A DNA stretch of 46,034 nt from Alphaproteobacteria bacterium MedPE-SWcel (GCA_001874255.1 MPDC01000028.1:1-46034); one strand, 5' to 3'. Positions 26,107 to 34,766 are shown, numbered from the stretch's first letter. Numbers and translations: made by a program. Notes: generated by a model not told the origin, from the sequence alone.

Positions 26107-26245
26107 CGCGCCCTCCGCGCAGGTGATGTCGCGGGCAAAAGGCACTGTCTGGACAGAGACCCCGGCGGGTTTGGCGCAGTTGACATGACACCACGCGCGA
26201 CCATCGGACCCCCACCAGGGCACCCCGCCCGAGTTCAGGTTTCAA

Positions 26246-26441
26246 CGGTGATGGCAGGTCTCCTGACTTGCGGGTCGCTGCGTGCCGGTCCTTCCCGGCC
26301 CAGGCGCGCGGGGGCGCCTCTGTGGCCAGTGGTCATACCGGGTTGCTCGCCGCTTACAGTTGCGGGGGCAGTCATGGACTTGACCTCTGGGAAAGTCTTC
26401 CAGAGCCGCACCATGTTCCCTTTTCATCCCGCACCACCATA
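26246..26441 (-). ncRNA. cobalamin (B12) riboswitch
   Basis: The minus strand carries the conserved elements in order: AAAGGGAACATGGTGCGG, then GACTGCCCCCGCAACTGTAA followed by GCGG, CCACTGG, GGGAAGG, and the B12 box AGTCAGGAGACCTGCC ahead of the DUF1636 gene. Adenosyl- or methylcobalamin binding should reduce expression of that gene. Boundaries are approximate. No cobalamin synthesis, transport or B12-dependent enzyme gene is adjacent. Confidence 0.95.
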
Positions 26442-26521
26442 TCTTGGGGTTTGGGAACCATCACCTACATGGGTAGCGGGCATGCGCTTGAGTCGTCAAC
26501 GGGATCTTTGCGGCCGGCCGG

Positions 26522-26575
26522 ATTTCGCGCGGCCTCCATATTTCGCGCGGCATCCATATTTCGCGCGACATCCCT
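26522..26575. repeat. three 18-bp tandem repeats
   Basis: ATTTCGCGCGGCATCCAT (26540-26557) is flanked by copies with one change (26522-26539) and two changes (26558-26575). The array lies between the SRP RNA terminator and the riboswitch. Confidence 0.92.
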
Positions 26576-26614
26576 ATCGGCAAACCCGGAGCTGCGGCAA
26601 TTGGGGGCTGGAAA

Positions 26615-26638
26615 CACAAAACCCCGCCGGGGGCGGGG
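26615..26638 (-). terminator. intrinsic terminator of the SRP RNA gene
   Basis: On the minus strand CCCCGCC, loop CCC, GGCGGGG is followed by TTTTGTGTTT. It lies shortly after the 3' end of the SRP RNA. Confidence 0.85.
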
Positions 26639-26654
26639 CTTTGATGAAGTGAGA

Positions 26655-26752
26655 GGCTGGACATCGACCCAAGTGGGACTCGTTGTGGCTGCTTCCTTCC
26701 GGACCTGACCAGGTTGGCGAGGCACTTGCCCGCGCCAACCCCTCGAATCCCG
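26655..26752 (-). ncRNA. ffs: signal recognition particle RNA (small bacterial 4.5S type)
   Basis: The minus strand contains the universal SRP core CCTGGTCAGGTCCGGAAGG followed by AAGCAGCCA, with flanking sequences that pair into the long helix 8 hairpin (GGGTTGGCGCGGGCAAGTGCC opposite GAGTCCCACTTGGGTC in part). This RNA joins Ffh to target ribosomes to the membrane. Ends are estimated to within several bases. Confidence 0.95.
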
Positions 26753-26861
26753 ATATAGGGAAGTGATCCAAAAATGACAACCGCTCTGCTGTGGATTTGC
26801 AATCGGGGCGCCGTGCAGCGCGACGGGCCCTTTCCGACCAAAGGCACAGGACGATCACAGG

Positions 26862-26945
26862 GGTAGGGCAGTCAGAGGGACAGGGCAGGGAGGGAGAGGA
26901 CGGTCAGTGAGACGGTCAGGGAGAGAGGACGGTCAGAGCGAGAGC
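26862..26945. repeat. degenerate GACGGTCAG-type repeat at the cpdB stop
   Basis: GACGGTCAG or GGACGGTCAG occurs three times between 26918 and 26936, with related GGCAG/GGGAG sequence before it. The last copy contains the cpdB stop codon (26933-26935). Confidence 0.75.
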
Positions 26946-28855
26946 CTTAGCGAGAGAAACCCGTTTTCAGTCACTTCGGCACTGGCGCCGATGGCCTCGG
27001 GCAAATCGTGCAGGAAGGCGCGGGCACCGGGGCCGGTCAGCGCGATGGCCTCTACCCCCAGATCGGGGCTGAAGCGCCAGGGGTAGGGCTGCGCGGCCAA
27101 AGGGTCCCGTGGCAGGATGCCGCTGACATAGGCGGCGATCGCTTCGCGGACCATTTGCGGCGGCAGCGGCACAAGCGGCGCATTGCTCAACATGCGGAAA
27201 TTGCCGCCGCCACTGCTGCGGTAGCTGTTGAATGCGACGGCGAATTGCTGTCCCGGCCGGATCGGCTCGCCCTGCCAGCGCAGGTTGCGAATTCGGCCCT
27301 CGGCTTCCGGGCGCGCGGCGGCGACCCGATGGCCCTCGGCATCAAATACGGCCGGCACCGTCGGGTCAATTTCATACTCCAGCCCGAAGATGACATCAAA
27401 GTTATGTCCGGCGCGCTCCGGGTTGGCGAGCAGGGTGGCGGGGCCGTTGGAGGCGGGACCGTTGGAGGGAGGGCGGAGGTGATTGAAGAAACCGGCCGAC
27501 ATTTCCAGCCAGTCGCGCAGGCCCGCATCGTCAATGATGATACAGCGCAATTCGTTGGGATAGCTGTAGAGGTCGGCAACATGGCGGCGGGACAGGACGC
27601 CGGCCGGCACGTCAGTATAGTTGCGCGGTCCGGCGCGGCCGCCGAATTTGGCCGGGGCCACGGCGGACAGCAGCGGCAGATCGGCGCTGCCGGAGGCGGC
27701 AAGCACGGGGCGGACGGCTGCGGCCTGCGCGGCGGCGTTCAGCGCCAGCGCCCGGTCCTGTTCGAAGAAGGTGAAATAGGAATGCTGCGGTGCCGGGACC
27801 AGCCCGACAGGTTCCGCCATGACCGTGCGGGTGCGGAGATGGGCCGCGGCCAGCCCGCCCACCAATGCGGGGGCTTCGGGCACCAGCGGCACCACGCCCT
27901 CGGGGGTGCGGGCGCTGACCGCGCGCAGGCCACAGTCGGCATCGGCGATCACCCAGCGCCCGTCGCGCAGTTCCAGCGACAGGTCGATCACCCCGAGGTG
28001 CGACCCGCCGGAGCCGGGCATCACAACCGGAATGCCCAGATCCTCACCGGGATCCTCACCGGAATCCTCAACGGGTCCGTCTTCTGACGGCAAAAGCAGA
28101 TGCGTATGGCCGCCAACGGCCGCATCGACCCCCGGCAGGGCGGTGATCGGCCGCAGGGCGTTTTCCATGAACGGCCTGTGCTCTGCGGGGCCCAGGCCGG
28201 TATGGGCCAGCGCCACGATCACATCGGCGCCGGCCGCGCGCAGGCTGGCGATGGTGCTGCGGGCGCAGTCCACCATATCATCGATCTCGACCCGCCCGCG
28301 CAGGTGATCTGCGTCCCACATCATGGTCTGGGGCGGCAGGACCGAGAACAGGCCAATGCGGACCGGGGGCGTATCCTCTCCGGCTCCGGGCAGCCGGCGC
28401 GACAGCAGCAGCTGGCGCCGCAGCGGCAGATCCGGCGTCGTCCCGACAGTGCGAAGATTGGAACAGAGTGCAGGGCAGGACAAAGCCATCAGCGCCTGCG
28501 TCAGGACATTCAGGCCAAAGTTGAATTCGTGATTGCCCAGCCCCACCGCGTCATAACCCAGCAGCTCAAAGGCCTGAACGGCGGGCGGCGCATTGCCATG
28601 TATCCGGGTCTCGGACTCGGCCAGGGGCGTGCCCTGCAGCCAGTCGCCATTGTCCAGCAAAAGCGAAATCCCGGCCTCTGCTTCGGTCTCTGCCCGGGCC
28701 TGCGCGATCAGGCTGCCGGTGCGGCTCAGGCCAAATCCGGGGTTGGGGGCATCGGCATAATAGTCGTGGCTGAGCAGATTGCTGTGCACATCCGAGGTCG
28801 CCAGCAGCCGCAGCCGGCCTGCTCTTTTCGTCTTTCCGTCGCTGGCGCGCTTCAT
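26933..28855 (-). CDS. CpdB-like 2',3'-cyclic-nucleotide phosphodiesterase / 5'-nucleotidase family protein
   Basis: This 640-residue two-domain metallophosphoesterase should release phosphate from nucleotides or 2',3'-cyclic nucleotides. Metal-binding motifs are in order: ATSDVHSNL, LLDNGDWLQGTP, GLGNHEFNFG and VGGHTHLLL. The C-terminal 5'-nucleotidase domain includes ADLYSYPNEL and FAVAFNSYRSSGGGNF, near the CpdB pattern. Unlike E. coli CpdB, no signal peptide is visible: the start MKRASDGKTKRAGRLRLLATSD leads straight into the catalytic core. Two in-frame repeats add short loops (EDSGEDPGED near 28.05 kb, SNGPASNGPA near 27.45 kb). It is divergent from nudC. Confidence 0.87.
   Translation of the reverse strand: MKRASDGKTKRAGRLRLLATSDVHSNLLSHDYYADAPNPGFGLSRTGSLIAQARAETEAEAGISLLLDNGDWLQGTPLAESETRIHGNAPPAVQAFELLGYDAVGLGNHEFNFGLNVLTQALMALSCPALCSNLRTVGTTPDLPLRRQLLLSRRLPGAGEDTPPVRIGLFSVLPPQTMMWDADHLRGRVEIDDMVDCARSTIASLRAAGADVIVALAHTGLGPAEHRPFMENALRPITALPGVDAAVGGHTHLLLPSEDGPVEDSGEDPGEDLGIPVVMPGSGGSHLGVIDLSLELRDGRWVIADADCGLRAVSARTPEGVVPLVPEAPALVGGLAAAHLRTRTVMAEPVGLVPAPQHSYFTFFEQDRALALNAAAQAAAVRPVLAASGSADLPLLSAVAPAKFGGRAGPRNYTDVPAGVLSRRHVADLYSYPNELRCIIIDDAGLRDWLEMSAGFFNHLRPPSNGPASNGPATLLANPERAGHNFDVIFGLEYEIDPTVPAVFDAEGHRVAAARPEAEGRIRNLRWQGEPIRPGQQFAVAFNSYRSSGGGNFRMLSNAPLVPLPPQMVREAIAAYVSGILPRDPLAAQPYPWRFSPDLGVEAIALTGPGARAFLHDLPEAIGASAEVTENGFLSLRLSL
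27438..27468. repeat. 15-bp in-frame duplication in the cpdB-like gene
   Basis: Two imperfect copies of GGGACCGTTGGAGGC encode the duplicated SNGPA segment. Confidence 0.7.
28039..28074. repeat. three 12-bp in-frame repeats in the cpdB-like gene
   Basis: GATCCTCACCGG is present twice exactly (28039-28050, 28051-28062) and once with two changes (28063-28074). It encodes an acidic loop of ED-S/P-G type units. Confidence 0.9.
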
Positions 28856-29178
28856 CGGCGCTGCACCAAAACTGGTCCCGTCATCTCATGCCATTCAGGT
28901 CGTTGGGTGGCGCCGGACCTCTGCTTCGGTAGAGAAAGCGTCTGCGGCGCATCCAATTCGTTAACAAAGAGAAGAGCAGGCTTGTGGCGGTGGCGGAACC
29001 CCCTCTTTCAGGTTTTTTTCAGAAATTGTGAATTGTGGCATTTATGCTTGAGTCGGGATCTGGAATGCGGCATCGCCTGTGGGGGGCGAGCCGAGGCAGG
29101 ACGGCTCGTTGATCGAAAATGCGAGTAACAACAATGTGATCGCCGCAGGGGCGGGGCCGGAATGAGGGAACGACAGCG
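28856..29178. other. divergent intergenic region cpdB/nudC
   Basis: This 323-bp gap should hold both promoters. It includes a T-run (29012-29018) in a locally AT-rich stretch, two AATTGTG repeats (29025-29038) and a perfect inverted repeat CGAGCCG/CGGCTCG with 8-bp spacing (29087-29108), 71 bp before nudC. No gene is supported. Confidence 0.55.
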
Positions 29179-30267
29179 ATGAAGCGGGCAGAGCAGGTCA
29201 CGTTTGGCGGCAGCGGTCTGGATCGTGCAGCGCAGCTGCGCAGCGACCCGGAGGCGCTGGACGCGCTTTGGCATGCGGAGGGGGAAGAGGCCGCTCGGGT
29301 ACTGCTGTTCTGGCGCGGCAAGCCGCTGTGTCTGCGGCCAGAGTTCACCCCGGATGTCGCCCCCGAGCCCACCCCGGAGACCGCCCCCGAGACCGCCGTG
29401 CAGACCGCCCCCGTGACCTCCGTTCAGACCACCTCCGAGACCACCGTGCAGGCCGAATCCCTTGCAACACTTGCGGCCACCCATGACCTTGTGGCGGGCC
29501 AGCGGGATCAGGCCCTGTTTCTGGGCCGCAGCGAGACGGGGGCCGGGTATTTTGCCGTCGACATCAGCGCCTGGGAGCCGGAAGATACCGACCTTTCGAC
29601 GCTGAACACCTTTCTCGACCCCAGCGAACAGCAGCACCCGGATTTGCCCTCTGCCTGCGTGTTCTCCGAGCTGCGCCGGGTCATGACGCTGCTTACCCCG
29701 CGTGAGGCCGAACTGGCGACCACCGCCAAGGCGATGCTGAGCTGGCATGACAGCCATCGGTTCTGCGCCCGATGCGGCGCGCCCAGCCGGATCGAGCAGG
29801 CGGGCTGGCAACGCCGCTGCGACAGCTGTTCCGGCGCCCATTTCCCGCGCACCGATCCGGTTGTCATCATGCTGATCACCCGCGGCGACAGGGTGCTGCT
29901 GGGGCGGTCTCCGGGCTGGCCGGAGGGGATGTATTCTCTGCTTGCAGGCTTTGTCGAGCCGGGAGAAACTATGGAGGCCGCCGTGCGGCGCGAGGTCATG
30001 GAAGAGGCCGGCGTCAAGGTCGGCGCTGTGGCCTATCTCGCCAGTCAGCCCTGGGCCTTTCCCATGTCCTTGATGCTTGGCTGCCACGGGCAGGCATTGA
30101 GCGACGAGATCGAGATCGACCCGACCGAAATCGACGAGGCCTTCTGGCTCAGCCGTCAGGAGGTCATGGATGTCTTCGCAGGCGAGCACCCGAAGGTCCG
30201 GCCGCCACGAAAAGGGGCGATTGCCGGTTTTCTGCTGGAAAACTGGGTTGCGGATACACTCGGGTAA
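29179..30267 (+). CDS. nudC: NAD(+) diphosphatase NudC
   Basis: This 362-residue Nudix hydrolase cleaves NADH to NMNH and AMP and may remove NAD caps from RNA. The N-terminal domain covers about residues 1-170, the zinc ribbon has FCARCGAP and CDSCSG, the Nudix box is GFVEPGETMEAAVRREVMEE, and the family motif SQPWAFPMS follows. A Thr/Pro/Glu/Gln-rich insert at about residues 58-94 is encoded by eight 12-bp repeats and probably forms a flexible loop outside the active site. Length exceeds the E. coli protein (257) mainly through the N-terminal domain and insert. The ATG at 29179 has GAGGGAACGACAGCG upstream. Confidence 0.93.
   Translation: MKRAEQVTFGGSGLDRAAQLRSDPEALDALWHAEGEEAARVLLFWRGKPLCLRPEFTPDVAPEPTPETAPETAVQTAPVTSVQTTSETTVQAESLATLAATHDLVAGQRDQALFLGRSETGAGYFAVDISAWEPEDTDLSTLNTFLDPSEQQHPDLPSACVFSELRRVMTLLTPREAELATTAKAMLSWHDSHRFCARCGAPSRIEQAGWQRRCDSCSGAHFPRTDPVVIMLITRGDRVLLGRSPGWPEGMYSLLAGFVEPGETMEAAVRREVMEEAGVKVGAVAYLASQPWAFPMSLMLGCHGQALSDEIEIDPTEIDEAFWLSRQEVMDVFAGEHPKVRPPRKGAIAGFLLENWVADTLG
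29362..29457. repeat. eight 12-bp in-frame repeats in nudC
   Basis: Diverged copies of CCCGAGACCGCC encode tetrapeptides of the PETA, VQTA and SETT type. The copies differ at several positions, which suggests an older expansion followed by drift. Confidence 0.82.
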
Positions 30268-30340
30268 TCGCCATAGGCTATATTGGAAATCAGAGGTCGC
30301 CCCAATGCGCGCGGGCGACCGGGAACGGAGCAGGCCAATC

Positions 30341-30808
30341 ATGCATTTCGAAACCAAACAAGACATCGACACCCCGATCGAGAAGATGTTCGCCGCGGTC
30401 ACGGATTTTGATAGCTTTGAGCGGTCCGCCCTGCGGCGCGGGATCGAGGTGCAGCGCTGCAGCGGCTCCACGGACGCCATCTCCGACCTGGCCTGGGATG
30501 TGGGGTTTGAGTTCCGGGGCACCCAGCGCGAGATGCGGCTTTCGGTTGCGGAATGCGATGCGCCGACCTTAATCGTTCTGCATGCGGCGGGCAATGGCAT
30601 GACGGGCGACATGAAGGTTGAACTGCTGGCGCTGTCACCGCGCCGGACCCGCATGACCGTGCGCATTGAATTGTCGCCCAAGACCCTTGCCGCCCGCCTG
30701 ATGGTGCAATCTCTGAAGCTGGCGCGTGGCAAGCTGAACCGCAAATTCAGCCAGCGCGTTGGGGAATTTGCGCGTATGGCCACAGAGGGGCAGGACCTCT
30801 CGGCCTGA
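30341..30808 (+). CDS. SRPBCC (START-like) domain protein
   Basis: This 155-residue protein looks like a polyketide-cyclase/START-type ligand-binding fold: it begins HFETKQDIDTPIEKMFAAVTDFDSFER, where such domains begin, and continues with alternating strands and a long C-terminal helix (MVQSLKLARGKLNRKFSQRV). No catalytic motif is visible and the ligand is unknown. It lies 73 bp after nudC on the same strand. The frame is open upstream to 30170, but that segment overlaps nudC and lacks family similarity, so the ATG at 30341 is preferred. Confidence 0.8.
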   Translation: MHFETKQDIDTPIEKMFAAVTDFDSFERSALRRGIEVQRCSGSTDAISDLAWDVGFEFRGTQREMRLSVAECDAPTLIVLHAAGNGMTGDMKVELLALSPRRTRMTVRIELSPKTLAARLMVQSLKLARGKLNRKFSQRVGEFARMATEGQDLSA

Positions 30809-30816
30809 GCGGGCAA

Positions 30817-30995
30817 CCTGACGGGTCGGCAGTTGCGGGTGGCAGCTACGGGTGGCCGTTCGGGCAGTCGTCACTGGCAGTCGTCACGGGTGACTGACAG
30901 ACCTGCAGTTTCGGGTGGTAGTTTCGGTCGACGGGCACGGGGTGCAGTGACGGGTAGCGGACACTGGCGGCAGCTACGGGTGGCGGAAACCCCGC
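30817..30995. repeat. degenerate GGCAGCTACGGGTGG repeats in a convergent gap
   Basis: Variants of GCAGCTACGGGTGGC recur; two exact copies lie about 130 bp apart (near 30842 and 30970), with CAGTCGTCAC duplicated between them. The array fills almost the whole gap between the SRPBCC gene and pheA. Confidence 0.75.
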
Positions 30996-30999
30996 GTCG

Positions 31000-31830
31000 T
31001 CACCGCTTGCGGTCGGCGGGGTAGGTGCCGAGTATTTCCACATTGGTCGTGAAATAGGCCAGCTCCTCCATCGCGCGCTTCACATTCGCATCCTCGGGGT
31101 GTCCGTCAATATCGGCATAAAACTGCGTCGCGGTGAAGGAGCCGCCGACCATGTAGCTTTCCAGTTTGGTCATGTTGACGCCATTGGTCGCAAAGCCCCC
31201 CATCGCCTTGTAGAGCGCGGCGGGAATGTTGCGGACCTGAAAGACAAAGCTGGTGATCATGCCGTTTTCGCCGCGGCGGCTATCGTCAGCGTCGCGCGAC
31301 ATGATCAGGAATCGGGTGGTGTTGTTGCCCTGATCCTCGATATGGCGGGCGAGCACGTTCAGCCCGTAGATCTCCCCCGCCAGCTCCGAGGCCAGCGCGG
31401 CCTGGCTGGGATCGCCCAGTTCCGCCACTTCGCGGGCGGCGCGGGCATTGTCGGGGCTGACCCGGCCCCGGATGTCATGTTCCTGCAGGAATTTGGAACA
31501 TTGCGGCAGCAGCACCAGATGAGAATGCGCCTCGCGGACCCCCTCCAGCGTCGCCCCCGGCACGGCAAGCAGATTGATGTGCACCCGGACAAAGGCCTCG
31601 TCGATGATCTTCAGCCCGGAATGGGGCAGCAGCCGGTGAATATCGGCGACGCGGCCGTAGGTGGTGTTTTCCACCGGCAGCATCGCCAGTTCGGCCTCGC
31701 CGGAGCGCACAGCGTTGATCGCGTCCTCGAAACCGCGACAGGGCAGCACCTCCATTTCGGGCCGTTTGTTGCGGCAAGCTTCGTGGCTGTAGGAGCCCAA
31801 CTCGCCCTGGATCGCGATTTTCTGTCTCAT
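31000..31830 (-). CDS. pheA: prephenate dehydratase
   Basis: This 276-residue enzyme turns prephenate into phenylpyruvate for phenylalanine synthesis. The catalytic periplasmic-binding-like domain (about 1-180) begins KIAIQGELGSYSHEA and includes LAMLPVENTTYGRV and the conserved GNNTTRFLIMSR. An ACT regulatory domain follows (about 195-270; SFVFQVRNIPAALYKAMGGFA, then NMTKLESYMVGG), which suggests feedback inhibition by phenylalanine. It is the monofunctional type, without a chorismate mutase domain. It is divergent from the cytochrome cy gene with 120 bp between. Confidence 0.95.
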   Translation of the reverse strand: MRQKIAIQGELGSYSHEACRNKRPEMEVLPCRGFEDAINAVRSGEAELAMLPVENTTYGRVADIHRLLPHSGLKIIDEAFVRVHINLLAVPGATLEGVREAHSHLVLLPQCSKFLQEHDIRGRVSPDNARAAREVAELGDPSQAALASELAGEIYGLNVLARHIEDQGNNTTRFLIMSRDADDSRRGENGMITSFVFQVRNIPAALYKAMGGFATNGVNMTKLESYMVGGSFTATQFYADIDGHPEDANVKRAMEELAYFTTNVEILGTYPADRKR

Positions 31831-31950
31831 GTCTGCGTCATCTTTGCAAAAACTTGGGGAATTGGTCGTTTAGTCGCGGTGTCTATACCTTGCCAGTTGT
31901 AAGGGGAAGCCTTAGACAGCCAACGAGACAGCTGAAATGGACTCGCTATC

Positions 31951-32451
31951 ATGTTTGACACGATGACTCTCACCAAGGCGACTGCAGGCTTCTGCGGCGC
32001 GTTTCTTGTGTTCCTTCTGGGCAAATGGGTTGCAGAGGAACTCTACCATGTTGATGCACACGGCGAGGCGTCCTACGTCATCGAAGTTGCGGATGCGGGT
32101 GGGGCAAGCGACGAGCCCGAAGTCGACTTTGCAACGCTGATGGCAGAGGCCGATGTCGAAAAAGGCGCCAAAGTATTCCGCAAATGCTCTGCCTGCCACA
32201 AGCTCGACGGCACCAACACCACCGGCCCGCACCTCGACGGTGTTGTTGGCCGCGAACAGGGCGCTGTTGCGGGCTTTGGCTATTCGAGCGCCGTTGGCAG
32301 CCTGAGCGGTGTCTGGTCGCCCGAGCATCTGAACGATTTCCTGACCAAGCCGTCGGCCTATGCGCCGGGCACCAGCATGTCCTTTGCCGGGCTGAAGAAA
32401 GTTGGCGACCGGGTCAACCTGATCGCCTATCTGGACAGTGTGGGCCAGTGA
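31951..32451 (+). CDS. cycY: membrane-anchored cytochrome c (cytochrome cy type)
   Basis: This 166-residue class I c-type cytochrome carries one heme-binding motif CSACH (Cys79, Cys82, His83). An uncleaved N-terminal hydrophobic anchor (about residues 10-27, GFCGAFLVFLLGKWVAEE) and an acidic linker lead into the heme domain, where GTSMSF provides the likely axial Met. In Rhodobacter, cytochrome cy shuttles electrons from the bc1 complex to the cbb3 oxidase or the reaction centre while tethered to the membrane; the ccoNOQP operon is in this window. CycM-like names are used in other alphaproteobacteria. The stop codon starts a tandem repeat. Confidence 0.92.
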   Translation: MFDTMTLTKATAGFCGAFLVFLLGKWVAEELYHVDAHGEASYVIEVADAGGASDEPEVDFATLMAEADVEKGAKVFRKCSACHKLDGTNTTGPHLDGVVGREQGAVAGFGYSSAVGSLSGVWSPEHLNDFLTKPSAYAPGTSMSFAGLKKVGDRVNLIAYLDSVGQ

Positions 32452-32480
32452 TCTGATCGCAGAGTGATCTGATCGCAACC
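32449..32480. repeat. 16-bp duplication starting at the cytochrome stop codon
   Basis: TGATCTGATCGCAGAG (32449-32464) is followed by TGATCTGATCGCAACC (32465-32480). The first TGA is the stop of the cytochrome gene, and another in-frame TGA lies at 32470. Confidence 0.9.
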
Positions 32481-32483
32481 CGC

Positions 32484-32567
32484 CGTTCAGGCCAGAACTC
32501 AGGTCAGAACTCGGGCCAGGATTCAGGTCAGAACTCAGGTCAGAATTCAGGTCAGAACTCGGGCCGG
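32484..32567. repeat. seven 12-bp tandem repeats after the cytochrome gene
   Basis: Seven units near the consensus AACTCAGGTCAG run without gaps from 32484 to 32567. The gap from 32452 to 32809 otherwise holds the terminator at 32587 and the yejA promoter region; no gene is supported. Confidence 0.95.
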
Positions 32568-32586
32568 ACTGATGAATTGCGAAAAT

Positions 32587-32614
32587 GGCCGTGGCGGATG
32601 CTGCGGCCTTTTTT
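32587..32614 (+). terminator. intrinsic terminator after the cytochrome cy gene
   Basis: GGCCG (32587-32591) pairs with CGGCC (32604-32608), with a smaller inner GC pair, followed by TTTTTT. Confidence 0.82.
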
Positions 32615-32809
32615 GTGCCTTTGGGTGTCGGAGCCCGTCGCGCAGGGCGGCCGCCGGGCCGGTCATCGCTGCAAACCGGTGATCTTTGACTTTCAATTCA
32701 CCGCGAGGGCGCATTCTCGGCTTGAAACCAAAGCCGTCCGACATTTACCTTGAGAGACAATACAAAAGGCGCCGCCGCGCGGTGCCGCATAAGCAAGGGG
32801 ATATAGCAG

Positions 32810-34759
32810 ATGACCGACAGACGTATGCACCCAAGGGCCAGGGCCATTGCATCCCGCCGGGACCGATCCTGGATCCCCTCTGCTCTGGGCGCGGGAGTGC
32901 TGTCGGTGGCGGCGCTGCTGGCGGCCAGCCTCTCGGCGCGCGCGGCCGACGAGACGTTGATCCAGAGCCACGGCTATTCCTTCTACGGGGATCTCGATTA
33001 TCCGGCGGACTTTCCGCATTTCGACTACGTCAACCCGGAGGCCCCCAAGGGCGGCGAGATCTCGATCGCCTTTGTCGGCACGCTCGACAGTATGAACCCC
33101 TATTCGGGCAAGGGCCGGGCGCATTTGTTTTCCGTCTACCCCTACGAGAGCCTGCTGGGCGAAGCGCCGACCGCGCTGGTTCCGGCCGATGTCTATGGTC
33201 AGGCCTATTGCCTGCTGTGCGAGACCGTCGAATACCCCGAGGACAAGAGCTGGGTAATCTTCCACATGCGCCCCGAAGCGCGGTTTTCTGATGGCTCGCC
33301 GGTGACCGCGCATGATGTTGCCTTCAGTCACAATCTGCTTCTGGATCAGGGGCTGAAAACCTACGCCGAGGCGGTGCGCAAACGCATTCCCAAGGTCGAG
33401 GTGATCGATGATCTGACGATCAAGTTCTACTTTGCCGAAGGCCTGTCGCGCCGCAGCATGATCGAACAGGTGGGTGGCGTGACCGTCTGGTCGAAGAAAT
33501 GGTTCGAAGAGACCGGCCAGCAGCTCAATGAGACCTGGATCGAGGGGCCGACGGGCTCCGGCCCCTATGTCATCGACGAAATCGACCTGTCGCGCCGCAT
33601 CGTGCTGAAGCGCAATCCGGACTATTGGGGCAAGGATCTGGCGATCAATGCCGGGCGCAACAATTTCGACACCATCCGGCTGGAGATCTTTGCCGATGAC
33701 ACCGCCGCCTTCGAGGCCTTCAAGGCGGGCGAATATACCTTCCGGGCCGAGGGCGACAGCAAGAAATGGGCGACCGGATATGACTTCCCCAAGGTCGCCA
33801 ATGGCCATATCAAACGCGAAGAGTTGACCAATGGGTCTCCGCCGACGCCCTCTGGCATCGTCTTCAATCTCGCCTCGCCGAAGCTGGGGGATACCCGTGT
33901 CCGCGAGGCGCTGGCGCTGGCCTTCAACTTTGAATGGTCGAACGAGAGCCTGCTTTATGGGCTGTTCCAGCGCCGGTCCTCCTATACCCAGGACACGCCG
34001 CTGATGGCCGTCGGTGTCCCCGAAGGCGCGGAACTGGAGCTGCTGAAGGGGCTCGGCGATCTGGTGCCGCCGGAGATGCTGACCGAAGAGGTCTATGTGC
34101 CGCCGACCTCTGATGCCTCGCGCCTGTTTGATCGCCGCAACGCCCGCAAGGCCGCCAAACTGCTGGACGAGGCCGGATATACGGTGGGCGATGATGGCAA
34201 GCGGGTCGGGCCCGATGGCGCCCCCTTTGAACTGGAATTCCTGTTCTCCTCTTCCTCCTCCCCGACGACGCGCTCGGTGATGGAGAACTATGTGGCCAAT
34301 CTCGACAGTCTTGGCATCGCGGTGAAATTCGATGTCGTCGATACCGCTCAATTCACCAGCCGCGAACGCGCGCGGGACTATGATATGGTGGTCGAGAGCT
34401 ATGCGGCCTTCCTCGGCACCGGCACCGGTCTGGCGCAATACTACGGCTCCGAGGCGGCGGAGTATTCACTGTTCAACCCCGCAGGTCTCGCGTCGCCTCT
34501 GGTGGACCGGATCATCGACATCTCTTTGCAGGCCCAGACCCGCGAGGAGGAAGAAGCCAGCCTGAGGGCGCTTGACCGGGCGTTGCGCTTCGAATTCGCG
34601 ATGATCCCGCTGTGGTACAATCCCGATCATTGGGTGGCCTATTACGACCAATACGAACACCCGGAGGTGATCCCGCCCTATGCGCTCGGATATCTCGATT
34701 TCTGGTGGTCCAACGAGGAAAAGGCCAAAGCGCTGCGCGATGCCGGCGCGCTGAGGTGA
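32810..34759 (+). CDS. yejA: ABC transporter substrate-binding protein YejA
   Basis: This 649-residue periplasmic binding protein (SBP family 5) captures peptides for the YejBEF importer. A signal peptide ends near residue 46 ([16 protein letters not shown]). The mature part has the family features [48 protein letters not shown] and a C-terminal [15 protein letters not shown]. YejA proteins are linked to microcin C-like peptides and, in alphaproteobacteria, murein peptides. A second Met at residue 6 is also possible as the start. It begins a four-gene operon with short gaps or overlaps. Confidence 0.94.
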   Translation: MTDRRMHPRARAIASRRDRSWIPSALGAGVLSVAALLAASLSARAADETLIQSHGYSFYGDLDYPADFPHFDYVNPEAPKGGEISIAFVGTLDSMNPYSGKGRAHLFSVYPYESLLGEAPTALVPADVYGQAYCLLCETVEYPEDKSWVIFHMRPEARFSDGSPVTAHDVAFSHNLLLDQGLKTYAEAVRKRIPKVEVIDDLTIKFYFAEGLSRRSMIEQVGGVTVWSKKWFEETGQQLNETWIEGPTGSGPYVIDEIDLSRRIVLKRNPDYWGKDLAINAGRNNFDTIRLEIFADDTAAFEAFKAGEYTFRAEGDSKKWATGYDFPKVANGHIKREELTNGSPPTPSGIVFNLASPKLGDTRVREALALAFNFEWSNESLLYGLFQRRSSYTQDTPLMAVGVPEGAELELLKGLGDLVPPEMLTEEVYVPPTSDASRLFDRRNARKAAKLLDEAGYTVGDDGKRVGPDGAPFELEFLFSSSSSPTTRSVMENYVANLDSLGIAVKFDVVDTAQFTSRERARDYDMVVESYAAFLGTGTGLAQYYGSEAAEYSLFNPAGLASPLVDRIIDISLQAQTREEEEASLRALDRALRFEFAMIPLWYNPDHWVAYYDQYEHPEVIPPYALGYLDFWWSNEEKAKALRDAGALR

Positions 34760-34766
34760 TCGCCTG

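Noticed and set aside
29008-30816. 602-codon open frame on the minus strand opposite nudC and the SRPBCC gene
   Set aside because: It lies antisense to two well-supported genes and shows no family motif; long antisense frames are expected at this GC content.
32693-34438. 581-codon antisense frame opposite yejA
   Set aside because: The plus strand encodes a complete YejA with signal peptide; the antisense product is rich in Arg, Gly and His without motifs.
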